From Bradysia coprophila (lineage: Eukaryota; Arthropoda; Insecta; Diptera; Sciaridae): a DNA stretch of 64,000 nucleotides. The position numbers and the translations under genes are program-made. Below the pieces are notes generated by a model. The model did not search any database. It saw only the letters and a program-made list of their open reading frames with translations, and was not told the DNA's origin. The stretch is taken from assembly GCF_014529535.1 (NCBI RefSeq), contig NW_023504022.1:3778986-3842985 (forward strand), in the 5' to 3' direction. The stretch's first letter is position 1. Each line of letters opens with the position of its first letter. Shown here one piece after another: positions 21,312-31,658 of this stretch.

Positions 21312-21778
21312 TACAATTGGTAAACGTTTTCTATATGCAGAATGAGCACCAGCTGAATATCACCAGCTGGATCTACTAACACACACTTATTTTATGATAA
21401 ACAATCATAACACATTTTTAACAATGTGTTTACTTCATTCATACGTGTTATGTGCGAGCATAGATGACGTTAAGGCCAGGTTATGCGTCCTGACATATGT
21501 GCGATATATCGGACCATAACCTGTCCTTTTTTAAGGCCAGGTTATGCGTCCTGACATATGTGCGATATATCGGACCATAACCTGTCCTTTTTTAAGGCCA
21601 GGTTATGCGTCCTGACATATGTGCGATATATCGAACCATAACCTGGCCTTAACGTAGAAATGCACTGTGTGTAGGTTGTCTTTGAATTGTTTACAATACA
21701 AAGTGTTTTTGTTTGTACACCAGCTGGTGATATTCAGCTGGTGCTCATTCTGCATATAGAAAACTTTTACCAATTGTA
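21312..21778. mobile_element. Element with 58-bp terminal inverted repeats and internal triplicate
   Basis: TACAATTGGTAAACGTTTTC through CAGCTG (21312-21369) is inverted at 21721-21778 with almost no mismatch. The ends carry TA. It encloses the 60-bp tandem repeat at 21473-21655. Confidence 0.75.
21473..21655. repeat. Three tandem 60-bp palindromic units
   Basis: Units start at 21473, 21533 and 21593 with AAGGCCAGGTTATGCGTCCT. Each is self-complementary: CAGGTTATG pairs with CATAACCTG around ATATGTGCGATATAT. The copies are nearly identical, so amplification is recent. Confidence 0.85.
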
Positions 21779-22018
21779 CCTCAATGTACAATGACACACT
21801 ACGTGCATTGCCTTCAAAGAAGTAACAGATAAACTCGGCTCAAAATAACATTTTATATTCTGTGTGGTTCAAGAGTTTCTTGTTCCACATGACCCACAGC
21901 GCTTTCAACGGTATTTTAATAACCATGTCCTGCTGCCCTCTCTTTCAATTTAGTCGAAGCTATCAATTTCATTCGAGACAATACATTTTTCGGTTGAATA
22001 GTTACTGTACCAAATACC

Positions 22019-22600
22019 CAGGCCCGTAGCTACTAACGGGCAAAGGTGGGCATTGCCCACCCTGGAATCTTCAATGCCCACCCTGGGATTTTCTGTGCCC
22101 TCACTGAATTTAGTTCATAAATCCATTCAAGAGTAGTTGAAATATTCAATATTTTTGAAGTTTTATATTTGAAAAAAACTGCCTGCGGCGCTCATAATTC
22201 TATCATAGAATATATATCGAACATTTAGAATTGTTTTGAATGTTACCTTATGTAAGCATAAGTTAAATTGTGTTAGGGCATCAAGACAAGCTATTTTTGA
22301 ATGATGGAAAAAGAATTGTTCTACGGTATGCCCATAAAATGCACCGATTTTTTTACAAGTTCGCTTAAACATCGAAACGGACAGCCGCTCATTAGAAATT
22401 ACGAAATAGCGGAACCATACTCTTGGTTTTACGCTTTTGATTTTAGCTTCTCGCTCCTAAGAATTTTTTTCATCGCGACTACAAACGGCTTCAATCAACT
22501 TTTGAGCGGATGACAAAAAAGGGTGTTATGACAAAATGAATTTTATAAAAAAAACCTACACATTTTTGAGGCATGCCATAGAACAAATTTTTTACTGAGA
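22019..22600. mobile_element. Transposon remnants (hAT-like end and an inverted pair)
   Basis: CAGGCCCGTAGCTAC at 22020 resembles a hAT-type end and is echoed by CAGGGCCGTAGCTAC at 58128. Further on, TTGTTCTACGGTATGCCCAT (22316) pairs loosely with the inverse near 22570-22590, and the left side matches 3910-4020. Confidence 0.45.
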
Positions 22601-22794
22601 ATGTCGATCTGCGTCAGAAAGGTGGAAATGCTCATGTCTAATTGCCCCGTGAATTGTGTAGAACCAAATAAGTTTAAATAATTATTGACTAGTCTTATCA
22701 ACTATAGCTTCGTTTACGTTCTAAAAAAAATTCGCTCACTTCGCTCGCAATATTTTTCTTTTCTAAGATTAACTACTTGAGGTCATTAGACTTT

Positions 22795-23148
22795 TCAATA
22801 TAGCAACTTGTATTCTTCATGCTTCAGGAACTTTTCTCTTGGACATGGGTCAGAAATCTTACATAGCATCCTAGCAATGCCAGTAGAACAGTAAACTTTT
22901 GGGAGAACACTTTTTATTTTGGATGATTTCTGGTTCATCATATCTTCGTTACATTTATCAATCTTGGAGCGAAGCAGCTTTTCAGCAAAGTCATACGTCA
23001 TTTTTTTATCATGTATAAGTCCTACATAAGGAATTTGCAAATGCATACTGTTATTTTTTGGTAGAACACTTCGGAAGATAGAAAAAAACTGATTTCGATT
23101 CTCAGAAAATGTTTTAGTTTTTGCATAATACTTTGAGTTCTCTGTCAT
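22795..23148 (-). CDS. Unrecognised 117-codon open frame
   Basis: An uninterrupted single-exon frame starting MTENSKYYAKTKTF and ending with KHEEYKLLY. It is basic and hydrophilic, with no signal peptide, membrane segment or motif I recognise. Residue composition is ordinary rather than repeat-like, which is the only argument that it codes. It has transposon debris on both sides and could be a fragment of a mobile-element protein. Confidence 0.25.
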   Translation of the reverse strand: MTENSKYYAKTKTFSENRNQFFSIFRSVLPKNNSMHLQIPYVGLIHDKKMTYDFAEKLLRSKIDKCNEDMMNQKSSKIKSVLPKVYCSTGIARMLCKISDPCPREKFLKHEEYKLLY

Positions 23149-23649
23149 ACCAAAAGCTCAGTCAAAGTAATGTCAAAGAGTAATAACCAGCGAAGCTAGG
23201 TTATATCATGGTTCTTAAAAAACAGATAGGCTAGGTTCGATATTTCAATTCAAGAAAGATTTTAAATAACCACACCCTAAGGTATATAATCTATATCATG
23301 GAAACCATGAATATAGAGCGATTCTTTCGAGGATTCTTTTGAAAAACAGCCTACCGAAATCGAACGCATTTTCTAGTGGAATTTTTTATATGAAATACCG
23401 AACGATTAAAATGCAAAGTGATACAAGTCAGGTTCTGTTTTTAATTAATCAATTAGTTTTGTTGCTTCTTTTATAAATTTTGCTCGCGTTACGTGATTAT
23501 AGAGTTCGACTCTACTTTGCACAAATCGAATTCTTCTTTCTTAGTTCATATACAGTGTGCGAAATTTATTCCACAAGTCGAGTCCATTTGTGGTGTTTTA
23601 TGTTCTCATATGCCTAATGTGGAACAAATACAAAATGCCTAAGAATTTA
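23149..23649. other. Intergenic, no gene seen
   Basis: AT-rich sequence without convincing coding frames or repeats. Confidence 0.35.
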
Positions 23650-23773
23650 CAGTGAACGACATCTCAAATGTCTCACTGTCATTTTTTTCAGAGAATGTCA
23701 TTGTGAATTTGCAATGACACAATAAAATTCTCAGAAAAATTTGACAGTGAGACATTTGAGATGTCGTTCACTG
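23650..23773. mobile_element. 124-bp Tc1/mariner-like miniature element, copy 2
   Basis: It has the same terminal repeats as 8369-8492, with TA at 23648-23649 and 23774-23775. Only a few bases distinguish the two copies, and the arms here pair slightly better (GTCGTTCACTG at the right end). Confidence 0.85.
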
Positions 23774-24439
23774 TACCGAAGAATAAAACATATTTAGGGT
23801 TGTAAATAGTCTACGTCCTACATTATGAAAATGTAACGAATGTGGGCAAAATACCGAAGCTATTATCAAAAGTTGAGTTAAAACAGACATCTGAAAAGAA
23901 TTGCGATAGTCGCCTTTCGATGAACACACACTTGGTGCATGACATTTCTTTTATTTATTATCATTGTTGTGCAGGTGTCAACAAATTCTGTTTTTCTTGT
24001 GTGGTTTAATCTGTGAATTAATTTTGATTTCAAATAGTTTCACTAAGAAAAAGTAAGCAAAAAAATGAAATTCAAACGTTGCACTGTCGTTTAATTTAAA
24101 ATTTCGACAGTCAACGCTTTGATTATCTTTTCTCATGCGAATCGCGAGTGTGGAATGCTTTCGTCTTTTGTGCTGACTTTCAAAATATGTCGATCTTTTT
24201 GGTCTTTTTGGTGGCCAAAATGAAATTTCCAGTTTTTAGTTAAATTATTTAATAATATATGGGACAAGCAGAATATTGGCAACATATTTTTCGTTTGTCT
24301 TCAATTTTTGTTGTTGTTAAAATTACTGAGAATTTAATGAACAACAAAATATAATCACTCGGCAAATAAATTAATCAAATTTTTCGTTTCAACCGTTTAA
24401 ATGATCTGAATTAAAATCAAAACTCCCCTTACGATTTTA

Positions 24440-24995
24440 TGCAATTAGTTATTTTTATGCCAAATACTGCGAAAGTTTGTATTTTCGGTCCTCAAATGGT
24501 GACCGAAAGTAAAAAAAATTCAGGCCTTGGGCCGAAAGTAAATGTCACTGTCATCATTTTACTTTCGCCCCGTGGGCTTGCGTATTTGCGGGCCGAAAGT
24601 AAATGTCACTGTCATCATTTTACTTTCGGTCCTCATATGTCTCGAAAACACATGTTCACTTGATTGAAAGTATGCATTGAGTGTAGTGTTGTGTTGACGA
24701 TAGCCAAATGTTTTGTGAGCAAGTGAATGTATGTTTACAGTAATTTCATTTGTTAAATTGTTTTTATTTTTATACCAGGAGGCTGCCGCCCCCTGGACCC
24801 CCGCGCTTTTCGGCAGTTTAATTAAAATTATGTTTTGTTTCGGACCGAAAATACAAATCTTCCGCAGTATTTGGCATAAAAAATAGTATGCATCACTCGG
24901 GGCAAAAGTAAAAAAATTCAAATCGTGTGATTGCCGGCCTTGCCTGCGGCGCGGGCTGCAAACTTCACACGTTTGAATTTTTTTACTTTCGCCCC
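24440..24995. repeat. Nested palindromes around CCGAAAGTAAA
   Basis: ATTTTTATGCCAAATACTGC (24452) is inverted near 24862-24882. Between them are two tandem palindromic units in which GGGCCGAAAGTAAATG pairs with CATTTTACTTTCG (24530-24575 and 24590-24635). At 24898-24995 GGGGCAAAAGTAAAAAAATT pairs with its inverse around a GC-rich loop (GGCCTTGCCTGCGGCGCGGG). Confidence 0.7.
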
Positions 24996-25017
24996 TTGTT
25001 ATGCAAAATACTATTAC

Positions 25018-25122
25018 CAAGGTAGGTATGAAGGTATTTTTTCGCACTAGATGTCGATTGTCGACCGAGGACGACAAGACGTCGTGTGCGAAAAAATATC
25101 GGCATACCCACCGTGGTAGATA
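25018..25122. mobile_element. Hairpin element related to the 9.1-kb family
   Basis: TACCAAGGTAGGTATGAAGG and TTTTTTCGCAC pair imperfectly with the inverse ending CCACCGTGGTA. The inner CGCACTAGATGT is shared with 9103-9206. The loop contains CGACCGAGGACGACAAG. Confidence 0.6.
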
Positions 25123-25194
25123 CAACGTTTTTCGCAATTTCGGGCCATAATCACCTGACTGGTTGACTGGTTGAAATAAAAATTCAAAATGGCA

Positions 25195-25530
25195 GATAAT
25201 AAATTTAAAAACTCAGTTAAAAATAAATAAAAAAGCAGAAGAGGTAGTTGAGTTAAGATTTATAAAATGATAGACAATAAATTGAAAATGGCAGATAGGA
25301 CTTTTTCAAAAAGGCAGTTAAAAATAAATAAAAAGAGAGAATATGTGGTTGAGTTAAAAAAATTCAAAAAAGGAGATAACACTTTTTCAATAAGGCAGTT
25401 AAAAATAAATAAAAAGGCAGAATAGGTGGTTGAGTTAATATATATAAAATGACAGACAATAAATTGAAAAGGGCAGATAGGACTTTCACAAAAATGCAGT
25501 TAAAATAAATAAAAAGGCAGTTAATAATAC
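25195..25530. repeat. GGCAG-rich satellite block 2
   Basis: Two to three units with GGCAGTTAAAAATAAATAAA, GTTGAGTTAA and TAAAATGACAGACAATAAAT, matching block 1 at 20720-21205. Confidence 0.75.
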
Positions 25531-25576
25531 TGCAGTTTCCACTGCCATAACTGCCTTTTTCCGAAATCCGAAGTAT

Positions 25577-25757
25577 GAAGAAGCCGCTACCCATCAAACA
25601 ATTGGATGTAGGTGAACTTGAAACGTCGGTTTTGATCAAGATATTACGTGTTATTGAACTCGAACAGCAATTATGGGAAAGCTCATGCCGTTTTGGAAAA
25701 TCTGCTTGAATTTTGTAGACGCCATTCTCAATTCTATAGCAAAGGCTTTTAGTCACA
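25577..25757 (+). pseudogene. Coding-like fragment with one frameshift, unrecognised
   Basis: It starts directly after satellite block 2 with ATGAAGAAGCCG (MKKPLPIKQLDVGELE), continuing to ILRVIELEQQ. A change of frame near 25670 then gives NYGKAHAVLENLLEFCRRHS and a stop. The two halves look like one protein broken by an indel. Position beside the satellite suggests a second retrocopy. I do not know the parent gene. Confidence 0.3.
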
Positions 25758-25990
25758 AACGTGAGTATATCAAATACTAAAACTGGTTTTACAGTCGTGG
25801 TTTACAAGCTGCTGTGGTCATAGAGTCTCTACAGAGAACGGCCAATCTTCTAAGTAGTGTAGTAATGATCGCTAATATTAAAAAAAAGATCCTTGAGATG
25901 ACACTTAACCGATGTCTGAACCGATAGCCTCAATTCCCATAAGATACTCAACAGTAATTATAACGTAACATAAAGCAGCACTAAACTTAC

Positions 25991-26207
25991 CTTGAAAATT
26001 GCTTGAACTCGATTCGTCTTCAGATGATACCGGATCATAAATTACTAAGCCTTCCTGCGACTCCATTGGTTCTGGATCAAAAAGAATTAAGCTCTCTGCA
26101 TCGAACTCGTCATAAATTATTGAGTCCTCTTGTGAGCTTTCCATAGGATATGGATCATAAACAATTAAGTCCTCCACATCAAACTCAACCAAACTTTGGT
26201 ATTCCAT
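25991..26207 (-). CDS. Acidic repeat-containing exon of an unrecognised gene
   Basis: Starts MEYQSLVEFDVEDLIVYDP and carries three degenerate copies of an acidic unit around (I/L)(I/V/L)xYDP-x-PMES-QE. It ends SSSNFQ at a strong donor (CAAG|GTAAGT on the minus strand, phase 1). The following exon, to the left, was not identified. The repeats suggest a disordered acidic protein. Whether the frames at 26254-26466 and 26908-27072 on the same strand belong to the same gene is unknown. Confidence 0.4.
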
Positions 26208-26253
26208 CGTTTTAGTTGAGCCTTGTAAACACTCGCGTTAAAAAAAAAACGAT

Positions 26254-26466
26254 TTAATTTGTTTGCGTTTTGAAAAAAAAACGATTTAATTTATTAAGAA
26301 TTTGGAGCTTCAAAATCTCTTCACTAAATTTTTCGATATCAATGTCTGACAGAAACATGACGTGAAAAGCTTCGCCTGCTAAAAAATCGAAAGCAACGGT
26401 TTTTGTGAATTTGGTTTCAGGTTTTAATATTCTTAGGCTTTCTTCGGTTCGGGTTTCATTAAACAT
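26254..26466 (-). CDS. Unrecognised 70-codon open frame
   Basis: The frame starts MFNETRTEESLRILKPETK and includes FDFLAGEAFHVMFLSDIDIE. Composition is protein-like. It lies just upstream of the acidic exon on the same strand and could be an exon of the same gene. No motif recognised. Confidence 0.25.
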   Translation of the reverse strand: MFNETRTEESLRILKPETKFTKTVAFDFLAGEAFHVMFLSDIDIEKFSEEILKLQILNKLNRFFFKTQTN

Positions 26467-26907
26467 TCGGTTTGGACGAGATTGGGCAAGGCTCGATGAC
26501 CAAATTTAAAACCGACCTGAAATTTTTCAAAAAAAAACTTTAGCCGTCACACCTCTAATGAGTGTGGGCAGAGTTTTTATGTATTGTAAGCTTTCCGGTA
26601 AAACACATCATATCCGAGAACCGTAAGAGTTGCCTTTCTTCTGTGTTTACTCTTTCTTTTGAAAAGCTCGAGTATTTAATCCCGAGTCACTTGCACAAAA
26701 CAATTCTTAATATTTAAGGTCAATTTAAGGCAATAGTCTAACATCTATTGCTTAGTGTCATGGGAATTATATCCCGACGATTAACAATATTGCATTCTAT
26801 TTTGGCTGCAGAACGGACCCGACCCTTTGATGTAAACCAAATTGAATTGAATCTTGTGTTTGAACCGGCTCAGTTTGTTACAAAAACTGGATTCATTCAC
26901 TGTTTAC

Positions 26908-27072
26908 CTTCTTTGAATATTCTCCGTATAATCTTTGCCATCCAGACACGCTGTTGGCATCTATATCTACCACCAATGCACATTCGCTGATCAAAATTTG
27001 ATCAAGTGATGAAGTACATTCACTAAGGCTGATGAGAGAATTGACCCTTGCGAAGAGCAAAAAGATATCCAT
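26908..27072 (-). CDS. Candidate exon of an unrecognised gene
   Basis: ATG at 27072 opens MDIFLLFARVNSLISLSE; the exon later reads ALVVDIDANSVSGWQRLYGE and stops at a donor AAG|GTAAAC at 26908. Unspliced, it ends four codons later. It has ordinary codon diversity and a plausible donor, but the rest of the gene was not located. Confidence 0.35.
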
Positions 27073-27230
27073 TGTAGACTTATCATCCGGTTAACCGTCT
27101 TCGTTGCCCATAACCGAATCGTCATCGGGCGCTCCGCCCTAGCTTCGCCCACTACGAACTACAGATGTCATAATCTTTCCACTTATTAGGAGTAAAAATA
27201 AGCAACAACAGAGCATTTTTTTTTCCAAAT

Positions 27231-27596
27231 ACTTTATTGGATAGCTTCCATCACATTGCAGCAAAAAATGCGAACATTACAATCGACCAGGCGCAATCCT
27301 TCTCTTACGTTGGGCCTCTAACGATTTATCATGTTTTCACATATTACCAGTATCACGGGCTAAATCACCCTAGATAAAACAATCAGTGCATGTAGATAGT
27401 CTGACGTAGTACCGTGAACTCGTCGCATGTTGACAAAATCCTTTTCCTTCTGATTATTGGGAATATACGCTATGAACGATATAGCTTTGCCTTTGCCAGT
27501 CCGAAGTTGAGTTTTGTCTAACACTAAATTCTTTTGAGGCGGAAGTTGTTGCAATCCGCTGGTTAATTTGTTGCAATTGTAGTCTTTCCTAGAACA
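27231..27596 (-). pseudogene. Decayed 3' end of a conserved-looking gene
   Basis: After a plausible acceptor (TTCTATGTTCTAG) the frame reads LTSGLQQLPPQKNLVLDK, then GKAISFIAYIP and VHGTTSDYLHALIVLSR. A +1 shift then continues as GDLARDTGNM, a TGA stop, and KHDKSLEAQRKRRIAPGRL before the final stop. AATAAA follows (27233-27238 on this strand). One frameshift plus one nonsense codon suggest a pseudogene, unless they are assembly errors. Family not recognised. Confidence 0.35.
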
Positions 27597-27599
27597 TAG

Positions 27600-28440
27600 A
27601 AGAATAATGAGTCATCAAAGTACACAACCAAATTTGCTTTTGTTTCATAACTTCATGAAAACTGCAACAAATTCAAATTGTGCAGCATCGTTGGAAAAAA
27701 GTTTCTCGTCAGAAACAAACGAACCTTGACAATGCATGCCTTCGTGATTTCTTTCTTTCACAGACGTCGATGGCAAAATAAAATAAACTCCGGTCGTTAA
27801 TTGTAAATAAATTTTAAAAGAATCGGCAAATTACGTGGCCAAAGAACTGACTCTACCGGAACTCTTCGCCTTATCTAAAATGAATCGTCAACTTTGAAAT
27901 TCACCGCAAAAAGAATTCTTAAGATATTTCTGCTAGAAATTTCTTAGTTTCGTTTTACAAAGGAAACTACACTCCTCTTCATCATGTTAGTTAAAACCAG
28001 TATCGAATAATTTTTCTTGAAAGCGTTTCCGACGGGCATTTGTGCATAAAATTCAAAATTCTGCCTTTTTTTAGCAATACTCACTGTTAAAGCTTGTGGA
28101 AATCTTGTGGGTTTGGTTTGTTGTTCACAAATCCTTCACTTACAGTCTAACTCAAAGTAAAATTTCTTACCTTATCAATCTTGTGGTCCTTTATGGGATC
28201 AATATCGTATTTTTATTCTGTGAATCTTTGAACATTAAAGATTAAAAGAAATTTTCTGGTTTCATTTCTGGTTTCATTTCTGGTTTGATAATAATTGTGT
28301 GTGTGTGTGTGCTGCAAATGCCATAAGACAAGACGAAAAACAATCGAAAAAAATTTCATTAAAAATTAACACAAAAAGTTGCATTGAATGCAAACAGAAT
28401 TGAATACAAACGATTCATAGATTACTTCGGGGGAAGAAAC
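27600..28440. other. Intergenic, no gene seen
   Basis: AT-rich sequence with a short TTTCTGGTTTCA triplicate and a (GT)n run near 28256-28314. No reliable exon. Confidence 0.35.
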
Positions 28441-28464
28441 AATTTTGAGATATCGAAAACAAAA

Positions 28465-28697
28465 GTAAAATTGACAAATTTATCAACCTCAAAAATATGT
28501 TGTCGATTTATATGCATTTTTTATGCATAGCAAAAGAAGACAGGAACAAGCAACGTAATATTTGTCTTACAAGAAAGTTGAACTTTTATGTGAGACAAAA
28601 TATTACGTTGCTTGATCCTGTCTTCTTTTGCTATGCATAAAAAATGCATGAGAATCGACGACATATTTTTGTGGTCGGCAATTTTGTCAATTTTTAT
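28465..28697. mobile_element. Long hairpin element
   Basis: AAAATTGACAAATTT, ATATGTTGTCGAT and GCATAGCAAAAGAAGACAGG pair with their inverses on the right. The whole is about 230 bp with a small loop near 28575. Confidence 0.7.
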
Positions 28698-29182
28698 CTA
28701 TATTTTTGCATGACAAAATTAGGTTTTTTTTTCACCGATGTTATTATAAAGATGAACATATTTGTATAAAATGATAAACATTTGGTGTGATAAAAAAGTA
28801 TTTCACCGAATGTTCGTTTTCAAATGCATTTGCGGCATTCGATATAGAGAAAACGTACTAACACGTAAAAAGCTGTCAAAAGATGTGACAGAAGGATTAG
28901 CTAAATATACTGAAATCAAACATTTTAGAGATTTACTCACTGTATACAAAATGAGAATTTGAATTTCGCTTTCACTTCGTTTCTTGACCTTTTGAAGAAT
29001 AAAAAAACAAACATAAGATAAGAGCCTACTACATGCATGAGTAGCAGTTCGGTGTGTGAATTAGTAGCTTCTTTGAGTCTCTACCGTTCATCGTTCATCT
29101 TAATAGTTGAAATTTGCATAACATTTTTCATTGATACCTGTTCGTAAAATCTACTTATCGAAATTATATTTATTTCGAGAAG

Positions 29183-31246
29183 ATGTCTGTGTTCATCGAA
29201 ATGAGGACCATCATGTTGTTGGTTTTCTTATATCTTGCATCGTCTACCTCATCCGAAAGTACGTTTCTTCTCATTTTCAATCAAGTCATAGTAGATCAAA
29301 TTAGTCTAGATTCGTTAATTTTTGTAAATTTTTTGTAGAAGTTCCCGCTGACAGGTAAAAAATGTCCTACTCTCAACGAATACACGAACTTATGTTAAAT
29401 GTAAAATATGGTACGTTCGTGCTTGTAAGTTGGGATTACAAACTCCCCACTTGTTAAACCAAAAAGCTTACAAGCAAGCACGCAATTTACTATTCCTTAA
29501 ATTAAATAATCCATTCAGCTTTTCTTTTGCAACTGTTGATGCAGAAATGTAACAATGAGAGGTAAGTCGATGACTCGGTATAAATCCCCTGGAATTTTTA
29601 ATGAAGAAATTCAATACTTTTTTCTCCATAATTTATTGTTATCGTATGGATTCTAAAACTCATCTTTAACCAACCAAACAGCATTCCTCGAGAACATGTT
29701 CTCTTCAGAAAAGAATTATACAAATCCCGCTATACACCAGATGGTTAAAATGGGTAATTTATAATTTTAATGACCCATCCATCCATACAAAAGACATTTT
29801 GCTTACGTTTTTCATAAGATCGAATGGTAGATTGTATTAAGTAATTTCTTTTTTAGGAGCCCATCATGACGACTTTCAACATTATTTTGAAATTTTTTAC
29901 TCTGTTTGTTCGGCGAATGGCGAGGCAATTCTTTGTCCCGATGTTCAGCAGCTCAAGGCCTCTAATCCGAATTACGGTGAACATTACACTTTTCGCCTGT
30001 GTTGAAATAAACTCATTTCTGTTTATTTCAGCACTTGTAGATATGATTCAATTACTTGTCGACGAAGGTGCTGATATTAACGCTAAAGAAAAATTTTCCG
30101 AACAAACAGCACTACACACTTTTATTGCTAGTTATAATTTGATGCATCGTAGCAATTACGACAGAAACAAAACTTCCGCAGTCGTTAGAAAGCTGATTGA
30201 GAATGGTGCAGATGTAAATGCAACAGACCATCTACAAAGGACACCACTTAATATCGAGTGTGATGGAGGTAAGACCAGTTTCACAAAGAGCATTCTGATG
30301 CAGGTGAATAATATTTTGGTGCACTCTTTCAGGTGGAAGTAGCGAAATTGTCGAAATACTCCTTCAAAGTAATTCCGACATAAATGCGAAAGATGTTTTT
30401 GGACGCACCCCACTTATGACGGCGGCTTACCGTAATTTTTTGTATTTTATTCATGCAAACGCTTGCAATTTTCCAAAAGTAGGTTTCAATGGTTTGACCG
30501 AAATTCACATTTCGTCATTGTGCAAAATAGCAGTGTGTGTCTCATCGATTCGTTCTACAAATACGAATAGATTCGCGATCCCAAAATTCTTAATTTCGTT
30601 CAAATCATTCAACCTTTCTATCTTATTGGTATCGATATCGAAATAAATAGATAATTAACTCGGGACGTCAGTTTTTTAATGATTTTTTCGCAGTCTCAAT
30701 TGAAAAAATTCATTAAATAATATCGAAATATTGTATAATCAATTTCTAAAACGAATTTTTAAGTGGGGAAGGGAACTTAACGGATGCATTTTCATTTTCC
30801 AACCAGGATGCGACAATTCAGCTTCAACCGAAATCGTCAAATTACTGTTAGAATATAATGCCGATGTGAATGTACGTAATAAAGATGGAACGAGTGCTGT
30901 AATCCATGCCTTGTCAGGTATATTATTAATATCAACACTGTAGCCTAAGGATGTTAATGTAATGAAACGTCTCAATTCGATGATATTAGGTGGTTGCACG
31001 GAACATGTCAAGCTTATTCTCGAAAAGAATGTTGACATTTACGCGATAGATGTAAAGGGAAACACCGTTTGTGATATTGCAGGTTGGTTTGCCTAATCTA
31101 ATGAAGACAAAAGTCTTTATGCTCGGCAAACGTTTGAAAACATGGATCTGGAAATTTATGTCTAAGTTTTTTTTTTTGCAGAATCATATCAACAATGGTC
31201 ACTTTTTGGTTGCAGCTGGTTTAAAAATTGGTATAAGAAATGGTGA
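29183..31246 (+). CDS. Predicted secreted ankyrin-repeat protein
   Basis: Ten exons: 29183-29258, 29339-29354, 29545-29561, 29682-29753, 29857-29976, 30032-30268, 30333-30431, 30807-30917, 30990-31082 and 31182-31246. All introns are GT-AG and the frame is kept throughout, giving 301 aa. The start MSVFIEMRTIMLLVFLYLAS looks like a signal peptide. A non-repeat region (residues ~26-100) is followed by four to five ankyrin repeats, recognised by ADINAKE, NGADVNATD, GRTPLM, IVKLLLEYNADVNVRNKDG and HVKLILEKNVDI. The last exon gives a Trp-rich tail (WFKNWYKKW). Introns from exon 3 on are all phase 1 and several exons hold one repeat. Exons 2 and 3 are microexons of 16 and 17 nt. AATAAA is at 31351. 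Ankyrin repeats bind proteins; a secreted form is unusual. The donor of exon 7 (TTACC|GTAATT) is the least certain. Confidence 0.75.
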
Positions 31247-31460
31247 ATCCAATTTCGAGATGACCTTTTATTCCACTCGGATTCCCGTCATTCCCGTGCG
31301 TGATCATTTCAGCAAATATAGTTCTAAATTTTCTAATAGCTTTTCAAACGAATAAACAACAATCTTTTCTGATGGAAGGATATTATATTATATTTAACAT
31401 TCGATACAAGTAAATTTCAAATATTCGCCACAAATATTTTTCATTCAATTAATAATTGCC

Positions 31461-31658
31461 CTACGATGGGACTTTTCTAGAGCTTAGAGTCAAAGGTTTT
31501 TTAGTTTTGTAGGTTAACTTTGAATGTCGAGTTCTTACCGATTGGCTGCTGCTGGATAAAAATTCAGTTAATTCGTCGTCGATACGATCACTTGCCATTT
31601 TAGTCGACGGGGTAACACTTCTCGATTGGCTGCGCGTGAAAACCATTGCAAAAACCAA
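31461..31658 (-). CDS. Unrecognised small open frame
   Basis: The frame reads MVFAMVFTRSQSRSVTPSTK and continues with a Ser/Arg-rich, basic tail. GTAAGA after SSSSQS could be a donor, making this a first exon. It converges on the 3' end of the ankyrin gene. No family recognised; may be chance. Confidence 0.2.
   Translation of the reverse strand: MVFAMVFTRSQSRSVTPSTKMASDRIDDELTEFLSSSSQSVRTRHSKLTYKTKKPLTLSSRKVPS

Noticed and set aside
24559..25137. 192-codon minus-strand open frame
   Set aside because: It runs through palindromic and GC-loop repeats; the peptide changes character with each repeat and shows no domain.
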